A program made the position numbers and the translations under genes. Below, one piece after another: positions 46,019 through 55,500 of a DNA stretch of 64,000 nt (the stretch's first letter is position 1; every line of letters begins with the position of its first letter). The notes beneath the pieces are model-generated. The model was not told the origin of the DNA. It made no database searches and saw nothing but the letters and a program-made list of their open reading frames with translations. The stretch spans positions 1 to 64,000 of the forward strand of contig CALMRI010000026.1 of the NCBI GenBank assembly GCA_937776645.1, in the 5' to 3' direction. Origin of the DNA: an uncultured Alphaproteobacteria bacterium (GTDB lineage: Bacteria; Pseudomonadota; Alphaproteobacteria; Thalassobaculales; Thalassobaculaceae).

Positions 46019-46215
46019 TGCCCGACCTCGCCCTTAGCGGCCCGCCAATTGCCAGCGCGGAAGACATGGGCCGGCTCTTGTGTCCAATGGTTGCCCCGGT
46101 CAAGCCGGCCAATCGTGGCGCGCGCGGCATCGCCGGCGATTTTCGCCCGCTCTGGCCCCACCGCCTTGGCCACCGCCGCCGGCAGGCCAGACTTATCGGT
46201 CCCTTGCTCAGCCAT
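46015..46215 (-). CDS. Small protein translationally coupled to the amidase
   Basis: 66 residues from the ATG at 46215; GGAGG stands six bases before it (the ATG directly upstream is too close to that site). The body has an Ala-rich helix (SGLPAAVAKAVGPERAKIA) and a charged C-terminal half with HWTQEPAHVFRAGNW. Its stop overlaps the amidase start (ATGA). Small helper proteins precede some catabolic amidases (for example AtzG before AtzE), and the PAHVFRA stretch is reminiscent of that group, but homology is not clear. A subunit or folding partner is the working guess. Confidence 0.6.
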   Translation of the reverse strand: MAEQGTDKSGLPAAVAKAVGPERAKIAGDAARATIGRLDRGNHWTQEPAHVFRAGNWRAAKGEVGQ

Positions 46216-46318
46216 CATTTCCTCCGAATCGCTTGTAGAGATCAACCATGGCATGATGCCTCGAAGCCGTCCACGCCGGGCCGGCGAGATATCAACAAGA
46301 CGATTTGGCGAAGCGATC

Positions 46319-47995
46319 ATGAGCAGATATCGTCCGACGGTTCACGGCCACACCCACATGGTGTCGGCCGGTCACGCGTTGGCGGCCCAGGCCGCTTACG
46401 CAATCCTGGAAGCCGGCGGCAACGCCGTCGATGCTGGCGTTGCCAGCGCCATGACCTTGGGCGTGGTGCAAAGCGACCTGGTGAACATCGCCGGGGTCGC
46501 GCCAATCATGATCCGCCAACCAAGCGGTGAGGTAACAACGATCAGCGGCATTGGTCGCTGGCCACGCGCCGCCGACATCAACCGGCTTGTCCGCGAGCAT
46601 GACGGCCACGTGCCCCATGGGGTATTGCGTAACGTGGTGCCAGCCGCGCCCGATGCCTATATCACGGCGCTGGAGCAATTCGGCACGATGGGCTTTGGCG
46701 AGGTAGCCCAAGGCGCGCTTCAGGCGGCCCGCGATGGCTTTATCATGCACGAACTGATGGCCCAGACAATCGCCGAGAACGAGGACAACTACCGTCGCTG
46801 GCCCTCGAACCGCGAAATCTACCTGCCGAACGACACGCGCCCAAAAGTCGGTGATATCTTCGTGCAGTCCGACCTTGCCCACACCCTGCAATACATGGCC
46901 GACCAGGAGGCCGCGCGTGGCGGCGGCAGGCTGGCCGGGCTGAACGCAGCGCGCAATGCCTTCTACAAGGGCGACATCGCCCGCGCCATCGTCCAATACC
47001 ACGAGGAAAACGGTGGCTGGATGACCATGGCCGACCTGGCCGAGTTTCGTGTTGGGATCGAGACGCCGGTTACCGTCAAGCACCGGGGCGTCACTCTGCA
47101 CACCTGTGGCGCCTGGTGCCAGGGGCCCAGTATGGCTCAGATGTGGTCCTTTCTCGACGCCACCGATCTCGTCGGCCTTGGGCACAATTCGGTCGACTAC
47201 ATCCATCTGCTCACCGAAGTAATCAAGTTGGTCTTCGCCGATCGCGAACTTTATATCGGCGACCCGGAATTCGTCGACGTGCCACTCGATCACCTGCTCT
47301 CAAGATCCCATGCGGTGGAGCGCCTGGGCTTGATCCGCCCGGACGCAGTATTGCGCGGCGGCGACCTTTGGGGCGGCACCGCCGATGCTCCAAGCGAGCA
47401 AGCGGTTGCCCAGGACACCTCCTACGCCTGCGTGATCGACTCCGGCGGCCTAGTCGCCTCGATCACCCCAAGCGACGGTTCGGCGACCTCGCCGGTTACC
47501 CCGGGATGGGGCATCACGCCTTCTTCAAGGGGCTCGCAATCCTGGGCAGTGCCCGGCCACCCCTCAAGCGTGGCGCCATGGAAGCGGCCGCGCCTGACCC
47601 CAAACCCGGCGATCGCCGAGACCGAGGACGGCAGACTGATCCCCTTCGGCACTCCCGGGGCCGACGTGCAATGTCAGGCGATGCTGCAGGTCTTGCTCAA
47701 CATCACCGCGTTCAAAATGGCGCCGCAGGAGGCCGTGGAAGCGCCGCGTTTCGCGACCTATAGTTATCCTGAAAGTTTCGAACCGCATGAGGCTCTACCC
47801 GACGTATTGCGGATGGAAAGCAGAATCGACGCATCGACGAAGCGCGGACTGCAGGACAAGGGCCACGATGTCCAGGACTGGCCGAACTTGACCTGGAAGG
47901 CCGGGGCGGTTTGCACAATCGTCGCCGACCCGCAGAGCGGATTGCTTAGCGGTGGCGCCGACCCACGACGTCCCTGTATCGCGATCGGCCGTTGA
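46319..47995 (+). CDS. Gamma-glutamyltransferase family protein
   Basis: 558 residues from the ATG at 46319; the open frame extends upstream only as antisense of the amidase. GGNAVDAGVASAMTLGVVQ is the large-subunit start motif. The autoprocessing threonine is Thr367 in AQDTSYACVIDSGG (the usual form is D-T-T-H), giving a small subunit of about 190 residues, followed by GWGITPSSRGSQSW, RLTPNPAIA, PFGTPGADVQCQAMLQV and APRFATYSYPESFEPH. The long PAAPDAYITALE and late blocks mark the YwrD/catabolic subgroup rather than periplasmic glutathione hydrolases; no signal peptide is seen. Divergent from the amidase operon, about 100 bases between starts. Confidence 0.9.
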   Translation: MSRYRPTVHGHTHMVSAGHALAAQAAYAILEAGGNAVDAGVASAMTLGVVQSDLVNIAGVAPIMIRQPSGEVTTISGIGRWPRAADINRLVREHDGHVPHGVLRNVVPAAPDAYITALEQFGTMGFGEVAQGALQAARDGFIMHELMAQTIAENEDNYRRWPSNREIYLPNDTRPKVGDIFVQSDLAHTLQYMADQEAARGGGRLAGLNAARNAFYKGDIARAIVQYHEENGGWMTMADLAEFRVGIETPVTVKHRGVTLHTCGAWCQGPSMAQMWSFLDATDLVGLGHNSVDYIHLLTEVIKLVFADRELYIGDPEFVDVPLDHLLSRSHAVERLGLIRPDAVLRGGDLWGGTADAPSEQAVAQDTSYACVIDSGGLVASITPSDGSATSPVTPGWGITPSSRGSQSWAVPGHPSSVAPWKRPRLTPNPAIAETEDGRLIPFGTPGADVQCQAMLQVLLNITAFKMAPQEAVEAPRFATYSYPESFEPHEALPDVLRMESRIDASTKRGLQDKGHDVQDWPNLTWKAGAVCTIVADPQSGLLSGGADPRRPCIAIGR

Positions 47996-48171
47996 GCCGA
48001 GGCCGGCTGGCTTTGATCATAATTTGCAGTTATCCCCGACTCCCACCCACCCCAAGTTCACCGTGAGAATCTCATTCAAGCCTGTGACTCGGTAGGTTCG
48101 AAATTTATTCGTATCCATCGGTTAGCTAATTCAATGAATACATATAGGCGTTAATCAGGGAAGGGATACCC
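47996..48171. other. Upstream region of gdhA
   Basis: AT-richer 175-base spacer that must hold the gdhA promoter. A near-palindromic ggttcgaaattta (48089-48101) and AAGGGA six bases before the ATG are the only features I can point to. No riboswitch-like fold was recognised. Confidence 0.4.
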
Positions 48172-49527
48172 ATGTGCGCACAAAGAGCTACGGATTTAGA
48201 ATCCTTCATGCAGGGGGTTCAAGAAAAGAATCCCGGTGAAGTTGAATTTCACCAAGCGGTTAGGGAAGTCGCGGCGGATGTAATTCCCTGGATGCAGGAC
48301 CATCCAATCTATCTGAACCTACAGATGCTTGAGCGCATGGCGGAACCGGACCGCGTGATCTCTTTCCGAGTCTGCTGGGAAGACGAGGAAGGCAATATCC
48401 GGGTAAATCGCGGCTATCGCGTGCAGAACAACAACGCCATCGGCCCCTACAAGGGGGGTCTTCGGTTCCATCCCTCGGTCAACCAGTCGATCCTGAAGTT
48501 TCTGGCTTTCGAGCAAACTTTCAAGAACTCACTCACCGGCCTGCCCATGGGCGGCGGCAAAGGCGGCGCTAACTTCAATCCCAAGGGCAAGACAAACCGC
48601 GAAGTGATGAGGTTCTGCCAGTCCTTCATGACCGAGCTCTATCGCCATGTCGGCGCGGATGTCGATGTTCCGGCGGGCGATATTGGCGTTGGTGGGCGCG
48701 AAATCGGATATATGTTCGGCCAATACAAGCGCATCACCAATCATTTCACCGGCGTGCTAACCGGCAAGGGCAGGGAATATGGCGGCAGCGAAATGCGGCC
48801 TGAGGCGACCGGTTATGGTGCGGCATATTTTCTCGACGAGATGCTCAAGACCAAGGGCGACAGCATCCGCGGAAAATCCGTTCTCATTTCCGGGTCCGGC
48901 AATGTCGCGACCTTCGCCGCGGACAAGATCAATCATCGCGGCGGTAAGGTCGTGACGCTCTCCGATTCCAGTGGTTTTATTTATGATCCAGATGGAATCG
49001 ATCTTGAGAAAGTCAATTGGGTTAAGGAGCTGAAGAACTCCCGCCGTGGTCGGATCAGTGAATACGCCGACCATTTCAAGAACGCGGAGTTCCATGCCGG
49101 AAAGCGCCCCTGGGGCGTGACGGCAGATCTGGCGATGCCCTGCGCCACCCAGAATGAGATCTCGGCGGATGACGCGGTGACCATGCTCGCTAACGGCATT
49201 ATAGGCGTGGCCGAGGGCGCGAACATGCCGACGGACATCGCGGGTATCCACAAATTCCTCGATGCCAAGATCCTGTTCGGACCGGCCAAGGCGGCCAATG
49301 CTGGCGGCGTCGCCATGTCCGGCCTAGAAATGAGCCAGAACTCCGAACGGCGCTCCTGGAGCAACGAAGATCTGCGCAACATGCTGCGCGAACTAATGAC
49401 CGACATTCACGCCCGTTGCACGGAGGCCGGAACCGACAAGGACGGGTTCTGCAACTACGTCGCCGGCGCCAACATCGCCGGCTTCAAGAAAGTCGCGAAC
49501 GCTATGCTGGCTTTCGGCGTCGTCTGA
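48172..49527 (+). CDS. gdhA: NADP-specific glutamate dehydrogenase
   Basis: 451 residues, the hexameric small type. EPDRVISFRVCWEDEEGN and NNAIGPYKGGLRFHPSVNQSILK open the substrate domain (motifs PYKGGLRFHP, LKFLAFEQ); LTGLPMGGGKGGANFNP holds the catalytic lysines; VPAGDIGVGGREIG, GKGREYGGSEMRPEATGYG and the Rossmann start VLISGSGNVATFAA follow. Interconverts glutamate and 2-oxoglutarate with ammonia. In this place it would connect glutamate released by Ggt and oxoprolinase to the citric acid cycle, or assimilate ammonia; its position 176 bases after ggt supports but does not prove a joint role. Confidence 0.96.
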   Translation: MCAQRATDLESFMQGVQEKNPGEVEFHQAVREVAADVIPWMQDHPIYLNLQMLERMAEPDRVISFRVCWEDEEGNIRVNRGYRVQNNNAIGPYKGGLRFHPSVNQSILKFLAFEQTFKNSLTGLPMGGGKGGANFNPKGKTNREVMRFCQSFMTELYRHVGADVDVPAGDIGVGGREIGYMFGQYKRITNHFTGVLTGKGREYGGSEMRPEATGYGAAYFLDEMLKTKGDSIRGKSVLISGSGNVATFAADKINHRGGKVVTLSDSSGFIYDPDGIDLEKVNWVKELKNSRRGRISEYADHFKNAEFHAGKRPWGVTADLAMPCATQNEISADDAVTMLANGIIGVAEGANMPTDIAGIHKFLDAKILFGPAKAANAGGVAMSGLEMSQNSERRSWSNEDLRNMLRELMTDIHARCTEAGTDKDGFCNYVAGANIAGFKKVANAMLAFGVV

Positions 49528-49849
49528 TCCGACCGCAGTCGTCGTTTGAGACTAAAGCGTTCGCCCTGAAAACTCCCAACCCTTTGACGAGTAAGGATTC
49601 TCCCGGCTGATCGAATATCAGAAAACACCAGAAAGCAGCCATGGTGGCGTCATTTTCTGGTAATTCCTCATAAAGTCAAAATCGTACAAACGTCGTGATG
49701 CCGATCTTTTCCGCGAGCGTTTGGATGCCATCATCGATCTGGAGTACGGCTTGGTTCAGCTGTCCGAAATGGTGCTGAGCCACATCGGCGCCGCGCAGAT
49801 GCAAAGCCTGCTCGCGCCGGCGCTAGCCAAGGGACGGGTGGTGCTGGCC
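49528..49849. other. Spacer with possible transposase N-terminal fragment
   Basis: A weak hairpin (accagaaa 49627-49634 with tttctggt 49654-49661) could end gdhA transcription. From about 49695 the plus frame reads RDADLFRERLDAIIDLEYGL, which resembles the N-terminus of IS5-type transposases (DLFRxRLDxIIxLxHxLV), and then loses similarity. No inverted-repeat ends or target duplication could be found, so the insertion-sequence reading is tentative. Confidence 0.35.
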
Positions 49850-50875
49850 GCCGACCAACCCTGTCCGGCACGGGGGCGAGCGCGCGGCGGCGCGACGGAC
49901 CGTGAGCGTATTCGATATCGACCAGATGGCAAGCCAAGGCGTGGCGCAGATCGGGCTTGAACGTGCCGAGACCGATGCGGTCGTCGGCGGAACTATGCCA
50001 GATATTCGGCGATGACGCCAAGGGACCGGCTTGGGGGCTTGGTTCGCTTCGTCCCGGTCAAGCGGATGAACGCGATCCTGACGATTGCCCGCCAGCAGGA
50101 TTATCTGGACCGGGCCCGCGAATGGATTCACCGCCTCGACGGCACCCGCGATGCCGACCAACGCCGGTTATTCGCCTGTTTCGTGAAGAACGGAGCGGCG
50201 GTGCAATTGGTGGAGACCCTGCGCGGAGTTTTCGGAATCGCCGACGACTATCCCGAACACGGTGCGGGAATTTCGAAAAGCACCAAGGCCGGGAACGATA
50301 CCAGGGACGGTGAAGCCAACGCGGCGAAAGACAACCCACGCGCGCCGCGTTTCATGGCTGACTTGCCGAGAACGCCTTGCTGGTCTAGGCGATAAAGCGG
50401 GAATATGACATTATCTCCGAGGTGCTAGCGAAATTCGACATCACTCCGCTGCAAGTGCTGATCGAGGGTGCGGTTATCGAAATCACCCTGCGTTACGGGT
50501 TGCAGTACTTCCTCGAATTCGGCGACGTGACGGCGATTTTCAGCCGTGACAGCAGCCAAACCACGGTGAACCCAACCGTCCCCGGCTTTGGCCGCACTAT
50601 CTCGGGCTCCAACAACTCGAAACTGGTCATCGACGCTCTGTCGGATTTGAGCGATGTGCGCGTTGTCTCCTCGCCGCAACTTCTGGTGGTCGATGGCGAG
50701 ACCGCGCGCCTGCACGTGGGTGATCAGGTGCCGATCGTCACCCATCCTCCTCGACCTCGGTCACCGACGTTGCCCGCATGGTCAACGAGATCGAGTATCG
50801 CGATACCGGCGTGACCCTGCATGACGGAATCCGATGTCCCCGGCAAAAAATCCAAGGCTCCCGCCAGCGACGGCT
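49850..50875 (+). pseudogene. Type II secretion-type secretin (GspD) relic
   Basis: Frame-shifted pieces of a secretin. VSVFDIDQMASQGVAQIGLE (near 49905), AELCQIFGDDAKGPA (49986-50030) and LVRFVPVKRMNAIL with QQDYLDRAREWIHRLDG belong to N-domains; VLAKFDITPLQVLIEGAVIE, ALSDLSDVRVVSSPQLLVVDG and ARLHVGDQVPIVT are the start of the secretin core; NEIEYRDTGVTLH and SDVPG follow in shifted frames. The pore-forming end (VAVxDGQTxxLGGL) and any signal peptide are missing. No other gsp genes are in the window. Confidence 0.82.
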
Positions 50876-51060
50876 GACGGCATTTCCTCTTAGACCAGGG
50901 TCCCCTGTTCATACGCTCGCTAGCCGCCCGCACCAGGGCGTCGAACAGGTTCTACTGGACCGGGGACTTGCCATTGTCCGCGCGCATGGCCAGACTTCCG
51001 CTGCGCGGCTGGTGGTCCCTTCGGTCCATAGGGATAATCACGCGAACCTTGGAGGAAGAC

Positions 51061-52185
51061 ATGCCGGGAACCCTCACCCAAGACCAGATCGACCGCTATC
51101 GCCAGGACGGCTATGTCACGCCGGTTTCAGCAATCAGCGCCGAGAGGGCCGGCGCGCTCAAATCGCGCTATGACGCCTTGCGGGCACTGGGTGAGACCGA
51201 GGCCACCGCCACCCTACGCAGCAAACCGCATCTGGTCCTTCCCTGGTTGTATGACCTGGTGCTCGACCCCGCCGTAACTGAGCCGGTCAGCGCTATTCTT
51301 GGGCCAAATCTGCTGGCCTGGGGCAGTAGTTTCTTTGCCAAACCAGCCGGCGATCCCGGCTATGTCACCTGGCATCAGGACGCCAATTATTGGGGGCTGG
51401 AACCCCATGAGGTGCTTACCGCCTGGATCGCGTTCAGCCCGAGCCGGCGCGAGAATGGTTGCATGCGGATGATCCCGGGGAGCCAGGACGCGGGCGCGCT
51501 CGACCACCGGGACACCTTCGCCAAGGACAACCTGCTGACCCGGGGCCAGGAAGTCGCGGTCAAAGTTGATGAGGCCCGCGCCGTCGACATCATCCTGGAG
51601 CCGGGCGAGATGTCCTTGCACCATGTCGGCATCGTGCATGGCTCAGAGGCGAACATCAGTGCTATCCCCCGGATCGGTTTCGCGATCCGTTATATCGCCT
51701 CGCATGTGCGCCAGATCGGCGGGCGAACCACCGCGACCCTGGCCCGAGGCGTCGATGAACACGGTCATTTTGACCCGGAGCCGAGACCAGGCGCCGACTA
51801 TGATGCCGACGGGCTGGCGTTTCGCGCCAACGCCCTGGCACGCCAGCACGCGGTGCTTTACGCCGGCGCTGAGAAAAGGCCCGGTCACCTAAGGTTCGGG
51901 GGCAACGCCGAACTTTGGATACGCAGGCCCAGGGCACGCCTAAAGCGCTGTATGAAAAGTCGTCGCCGGGGTAACGGTTCTCACCGCGCACCATCTCAAT
52001 CGGCGTCTCGCTCCACTCGGCGGCGGCGCAACGTTCCACACAACGCCGCACGCCGCCGCCGATGCGACTTTTACTGCATCGTCGACATACTGGTAGCGAC
52101 GACCCGTTGCACGACAATGGCCTCGCGGTCGAGCAGCTCGGGAACCTTGGGCGAAACTTCGTTCTTCCAGAAGTCGCTTTGGTAG
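51061..52185 (+). CDS. Phytanoyl-CoA dioxygenase family protein (second copy) with abnormal C-terminal extension
   Basis: 374 codons from an ATG with GGAGGAAGAC in front. Residues 1-280 are a normal PhyH domain: VTWHQDANYW gives His105 and Asp107, GIVHGSEAN gives His193, and IGFAIRYIASHV the 2-oxoglutarate-binding Arg. Homologous proteins end about where ARQHAVLYAGAEKRPGH is (residues 260-276). The next 95 residues are rich in Arg and Ser, show no domain, and run antisense into the end of the NIPSNAP gene on the other strand. A lost stop codon or frameshift near 51890 is the likely cause. The iron site is intact, so the enzyme may still work. Confidence 0.85.
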   Translation: MPGTLTQDQIDRYRQDGYVTPVSAISAERAGALKSRYDALRALGETEATATLRSKPHLVLPWLYDLVLDPAVTEPVSAILGPNLLAWGSSFFAKPAGDPGYVTWHQDANYWGLEPHEVLTAWIAFSPSRRENGCMRMIPGSQDAGALDHRDTFAKDNLLTRGQEVAVKVDEARAVDIILEPGEMSLHHVGIVHGSEANISAIPRIGFAIRYIASHVRQIGGRTTATLARGVDEHGHFDPEPRPGADYDADGLAFRANALARQHAVLYAGAEKRPGHLRFGGNAELWIRRPRARLKRCMKSRRRGNGSHRAPSQSASRSTRRRRNVPHNAARRRRCDFYCIVDILVATTRCTTMASRSSSSGTLGETSFFQKSLW

Positions 52186-52394
52186 ACCGACTCGTACAGT
52201 CGCTCGCGATCGGCCTCGCTCTCAAAGCGCCGGAACCAGAAATAGACCGATTTGTCTTCCTCGCCCTGAAAGCTGCCGGTGATGACCATGCCCTTGGAAA
52301 CCTGGAACGGGATGATTACTCCCTCCATGAATTCTAGCCAGGCGTCCATCTTTCCTGGGCGGACCTTGTATTGACGGATTTCAAAGAATGCCAT
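52071..52394 (-). CDS. NIPSNAP family protein
   Basis: 107 residues from the ATG at 52394, with AGGAG nine bases upstream. MAFFEIRQYKVRPGKMDAWL at the start, IPFQVSKGMVITGSF and YFWFRRFESEADRERLYESVY are the NIPSNAP pattern: a small dimeric alpha/beta barrel. Role unknown; often found beside oxygenases and dehydrogenases. Its last 115 bases overlap the abnormal tail of the PhyH gene on the opposite strand. Confidence 0.85.
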   Translation of the reverse strand: MAFFEIRQYKVRPGKMDAWLEFMEGVIIPFQVSKGMVITGSFQGEEDKSVYFWFRRFESEADRERLYESVYQSDFWKNEVSPKVPELLDREAIVVQRVVATSMSTMQ

Positions 52395-52535
52395 GGTTCG
52401 TGCTCCTGCTGATGAGTGACACTGATTTTGGACCGGGATCTTTCTAGCGCCTCGCGATCGGCGCGGCCATCGCAATGGAGATATCGAATTACTCGGAAAG
52501 ATTTCAGCAATCGCCAATCTCCCGGTCCGGCGTCC

Positions 52536-55500
52536 CTATTCCGCTGCCGCTACCTGTGCGCTGGCCAGTTGCCGCGACACCAGGGTCGCATAAAGGCCCC
52601 CCGCCGCCAGCAAATCCTCGTGGCTGCCGGTTTCGATCAACTGACCCTCCTCCAACACCATGATCTTGTCGGCATCGCGGATGGTCGAGAGCCGGTGGGC
52701 GATGACCACGGTGGTGCGATCGGCCTTCAGCACGTCGAGGGCACGGCGGACCGCCGCCTCGTTGACCGCGTCGAGATGGCTGGTCGCTTCGTCGAGGATC
52801 AGGATCGGTGCGTCCTTCAGGAAAGCCCGGGCGATGGCGACGCGTTGGCGCTGGCCGCCCGACAAGCTGGTGCCGCGCTCGCCGACCATGGTCTCCAGCC
52901 CGTCCGGAAGGGTGGCGATCAACACTCCCAGGGCGGCATTGTCCAAGGCGGCGGTCAGCTCGCTCTCGCTTGCCTCCGGCTTAGCGATCATCACATTTGC
53001 CTTGAGGGTATCGTTGAACAGGTAGGTGTCCTGGGCCACCAACGCAATCCGGCCGCGCAGATCATCGAGGGTGTAGTCTCGAAGATCCGTACCATTCAGG
53101 GTGATCCGCCCCTGGTCCGGGTCCCAAAATCGCATTAGCAACTGGGCGGTAGTGGTCTTGCCGGCGCCGGATGTACCCACCAAGGCCACGGTCTGGCCGG
53201 CTGCGATCTCGACGCTAATACCGCTCAGCGCCCGACGTCCCTGACCCGGATAGGTGAAGCTCAGGTTTTCCAGCGCCAGGCCGGCGGCGCCGGGATACCC
53301 TTCCGGTGCGCCGGGGCCGTCCTCAACCGGGATCGGCTCATTCTCCAGCGCGTAATAGCGGCGGGTGGAGCCCAGAGTATCGGCAAGCTGACGGCCGACC
53401 TGGGCAATCTCGGAGACCGGCAAAAAGGCCGACATGGCGAGCAGGGTCAGCAGCGGCAGGATACCCGGATCGATGACGCCGGACTGAGCCAGCGCGGCCC
53501 CGGTCACCACCACGGCAAGGCCACCGAGGCCGGTGAAGACCTCCAGCAGGCTCTGCTGCAGGGTCAGCTCGCCAAAAAATGGCAGGCGAAGCGAGATATG
53601 ATGATCGGCGAGCCGGTCAAAGCCATCGGCACGGCGATGCTCGTCCTGGAAGGTCACGATCTCGCCCAATCCCTGGACTGAATCAACTGCGTAGGCCCCC
53701 AATTCCCCCGCCGCCTCGCGCGCCTTGGAACCGAGACGGTCAACCTTGCCGCGCATCAGAAACGGGCTGAGACCAACCGCAACAAGAAACGGCGCCAGGG
53801 CCAGCGCGATCCAGGGGTTTTGGGCGCCCAGCACCCCGATAACCAGGGCCGGCACCAGGACCGCAACAAAGGCCGGCGCCACGGTATGGGCAAAGAAATA
53901 CTCGATCAGCTCGATATCGTTGGTCGCCAGGCTCATCAAGTCGCCGGTGCGCCGGCGCACCAGATAGGCCGGCGCCAGTGCATCGAGCTTGCGAAACGCG
54001 TCAACCCGCATCTCGGCAAGCAGGCGGAACGCCATGTCGTGGGCCACCCATGACTCCAGCCAATGGACGATCCCGGAGACCGGCGCCAGCACCCACAGCC
54101 AAATCAAATACTGGTCATAGGCCAGCCCGTTCTTCAGATTGAGAACAATCAGCGCGCTTGCCACCCCGACGCCGATAAAGGCTAGAACCCGCACAACACC
54201 GAAGACAAAGGTCAGCGCCAATCGACCCTTCCAGGGCATGATCACCCGCATCAGCGCGCTCACCACCTGGAACCAGTTAAGCCCCTCGGCCTTGATCACC
54301 CCCTCGGGCTCGGCCTGCTTGGCGCCGCCGGACGTGGTTTCCAGGGTTTCGGTCGTCGCGCGCGCCGCCAGCGCTGGCACGATGCCGTCGTCACCAGGCC
54401 CGCGCGACTCGCGCGCCTGCTCCTGCATCAACGAGGCATAGACGCCGCCAGCCGCCATCAGCGCACGATGCTTGCCGGTCTCCGCCACACGCCCCTCGTC
54501 CAGCACGATGATCCGGTCGCAATCGATGACACTGGAGAGCCGGTGCGCGAGGATCAAGGTAGTTCGGCCCTTCATCAGCCGATCCAGCGCCTCCTGGATC
54601 ACCGCCTCGTTCTCAGCATCGACGGCCGACAAAGCCTCGTCCAGCACCAGGATCGGGGTATCGCGCAGCACTGCCCGGGCGATCGCCACACGTTGACGCT
54701 GACCACCGGAAAGCTTGATGCCCTTCTCGCCGATCACCGTGTCGTAGCCCTCGGGAAGCCCCGCGATGAAGCTATGGATATTAGCCGCCTGAGCAGCGGC
54801 GATCACCGCGTCCTGGCCAGCATCGGGACGCCCCATGCGGATGTTCTCGCCGACGGTGCCGTGAAACAGGAAAGTGTCCTGATTAACGACGGAGATGTCG
54901 CGGCGGATCTGCTCGAAACTCAATTGCCTGAGATCAATACCGCCAAGCGTAACCCGCCCCTGTTCCGGATCGAAGAACCGCAACAGCAAGCGCACGACTG
55001 AGGATTTGCCGCACCCGCTCGGCCCGACCAAACCGATCCGCTCCCCGGGCGCGACGGCGAAGGTCAGCCCCTGATGCACCAGGCGACGGGCGTTTGGATA
55101 ACGAAACACCACATTCTCGAAAGCTATTGATGGCTCCAGGGTACTGGCCTGGGGATTAGGCACGGCGTCCTCGACCTCGGACGTGGCATCAAGAATCGCA
55201 TATATCCCCTGGGCCGCCGACATCCCAACCATGCCCTGATGCAGCACGTTGCGCAGGTCGCGCATCGGCCGAAAAATCTCGACCCCCATCATCAGGATAA
55301 TCAGCAGCCCAGCCAACTCCATCTCGCCGCTGCCGACCCGATGGGCGCCGAGGACCAGCGCCGCCGCGGCGCCGATCGTGATGGCGCAATCGGTGATCCC
55401 GCGAGAGAGCACGTTGGTGCCGAGCACCCACATGGTTCGCTGAAACAGGTCCCGAGCCTTGTAGGCGAGCGAGTCCGCGCGCGGCCCGCTTTGCCCAAAA

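Noticed and set aside
45641-46318. Upstream extension of the gamma-glutamyltransferase frame
   Set aside because: Antisense to the amidase and its small partner; the family N-terminus begins at 46319.
51930-52065. Minus-strand peptide with PGDDFSYSALGVP as an M28-type peptidase remnant
   Set aside because: Metal-ligand context is suggestive but only about 45 codons remain and no second motif is found.
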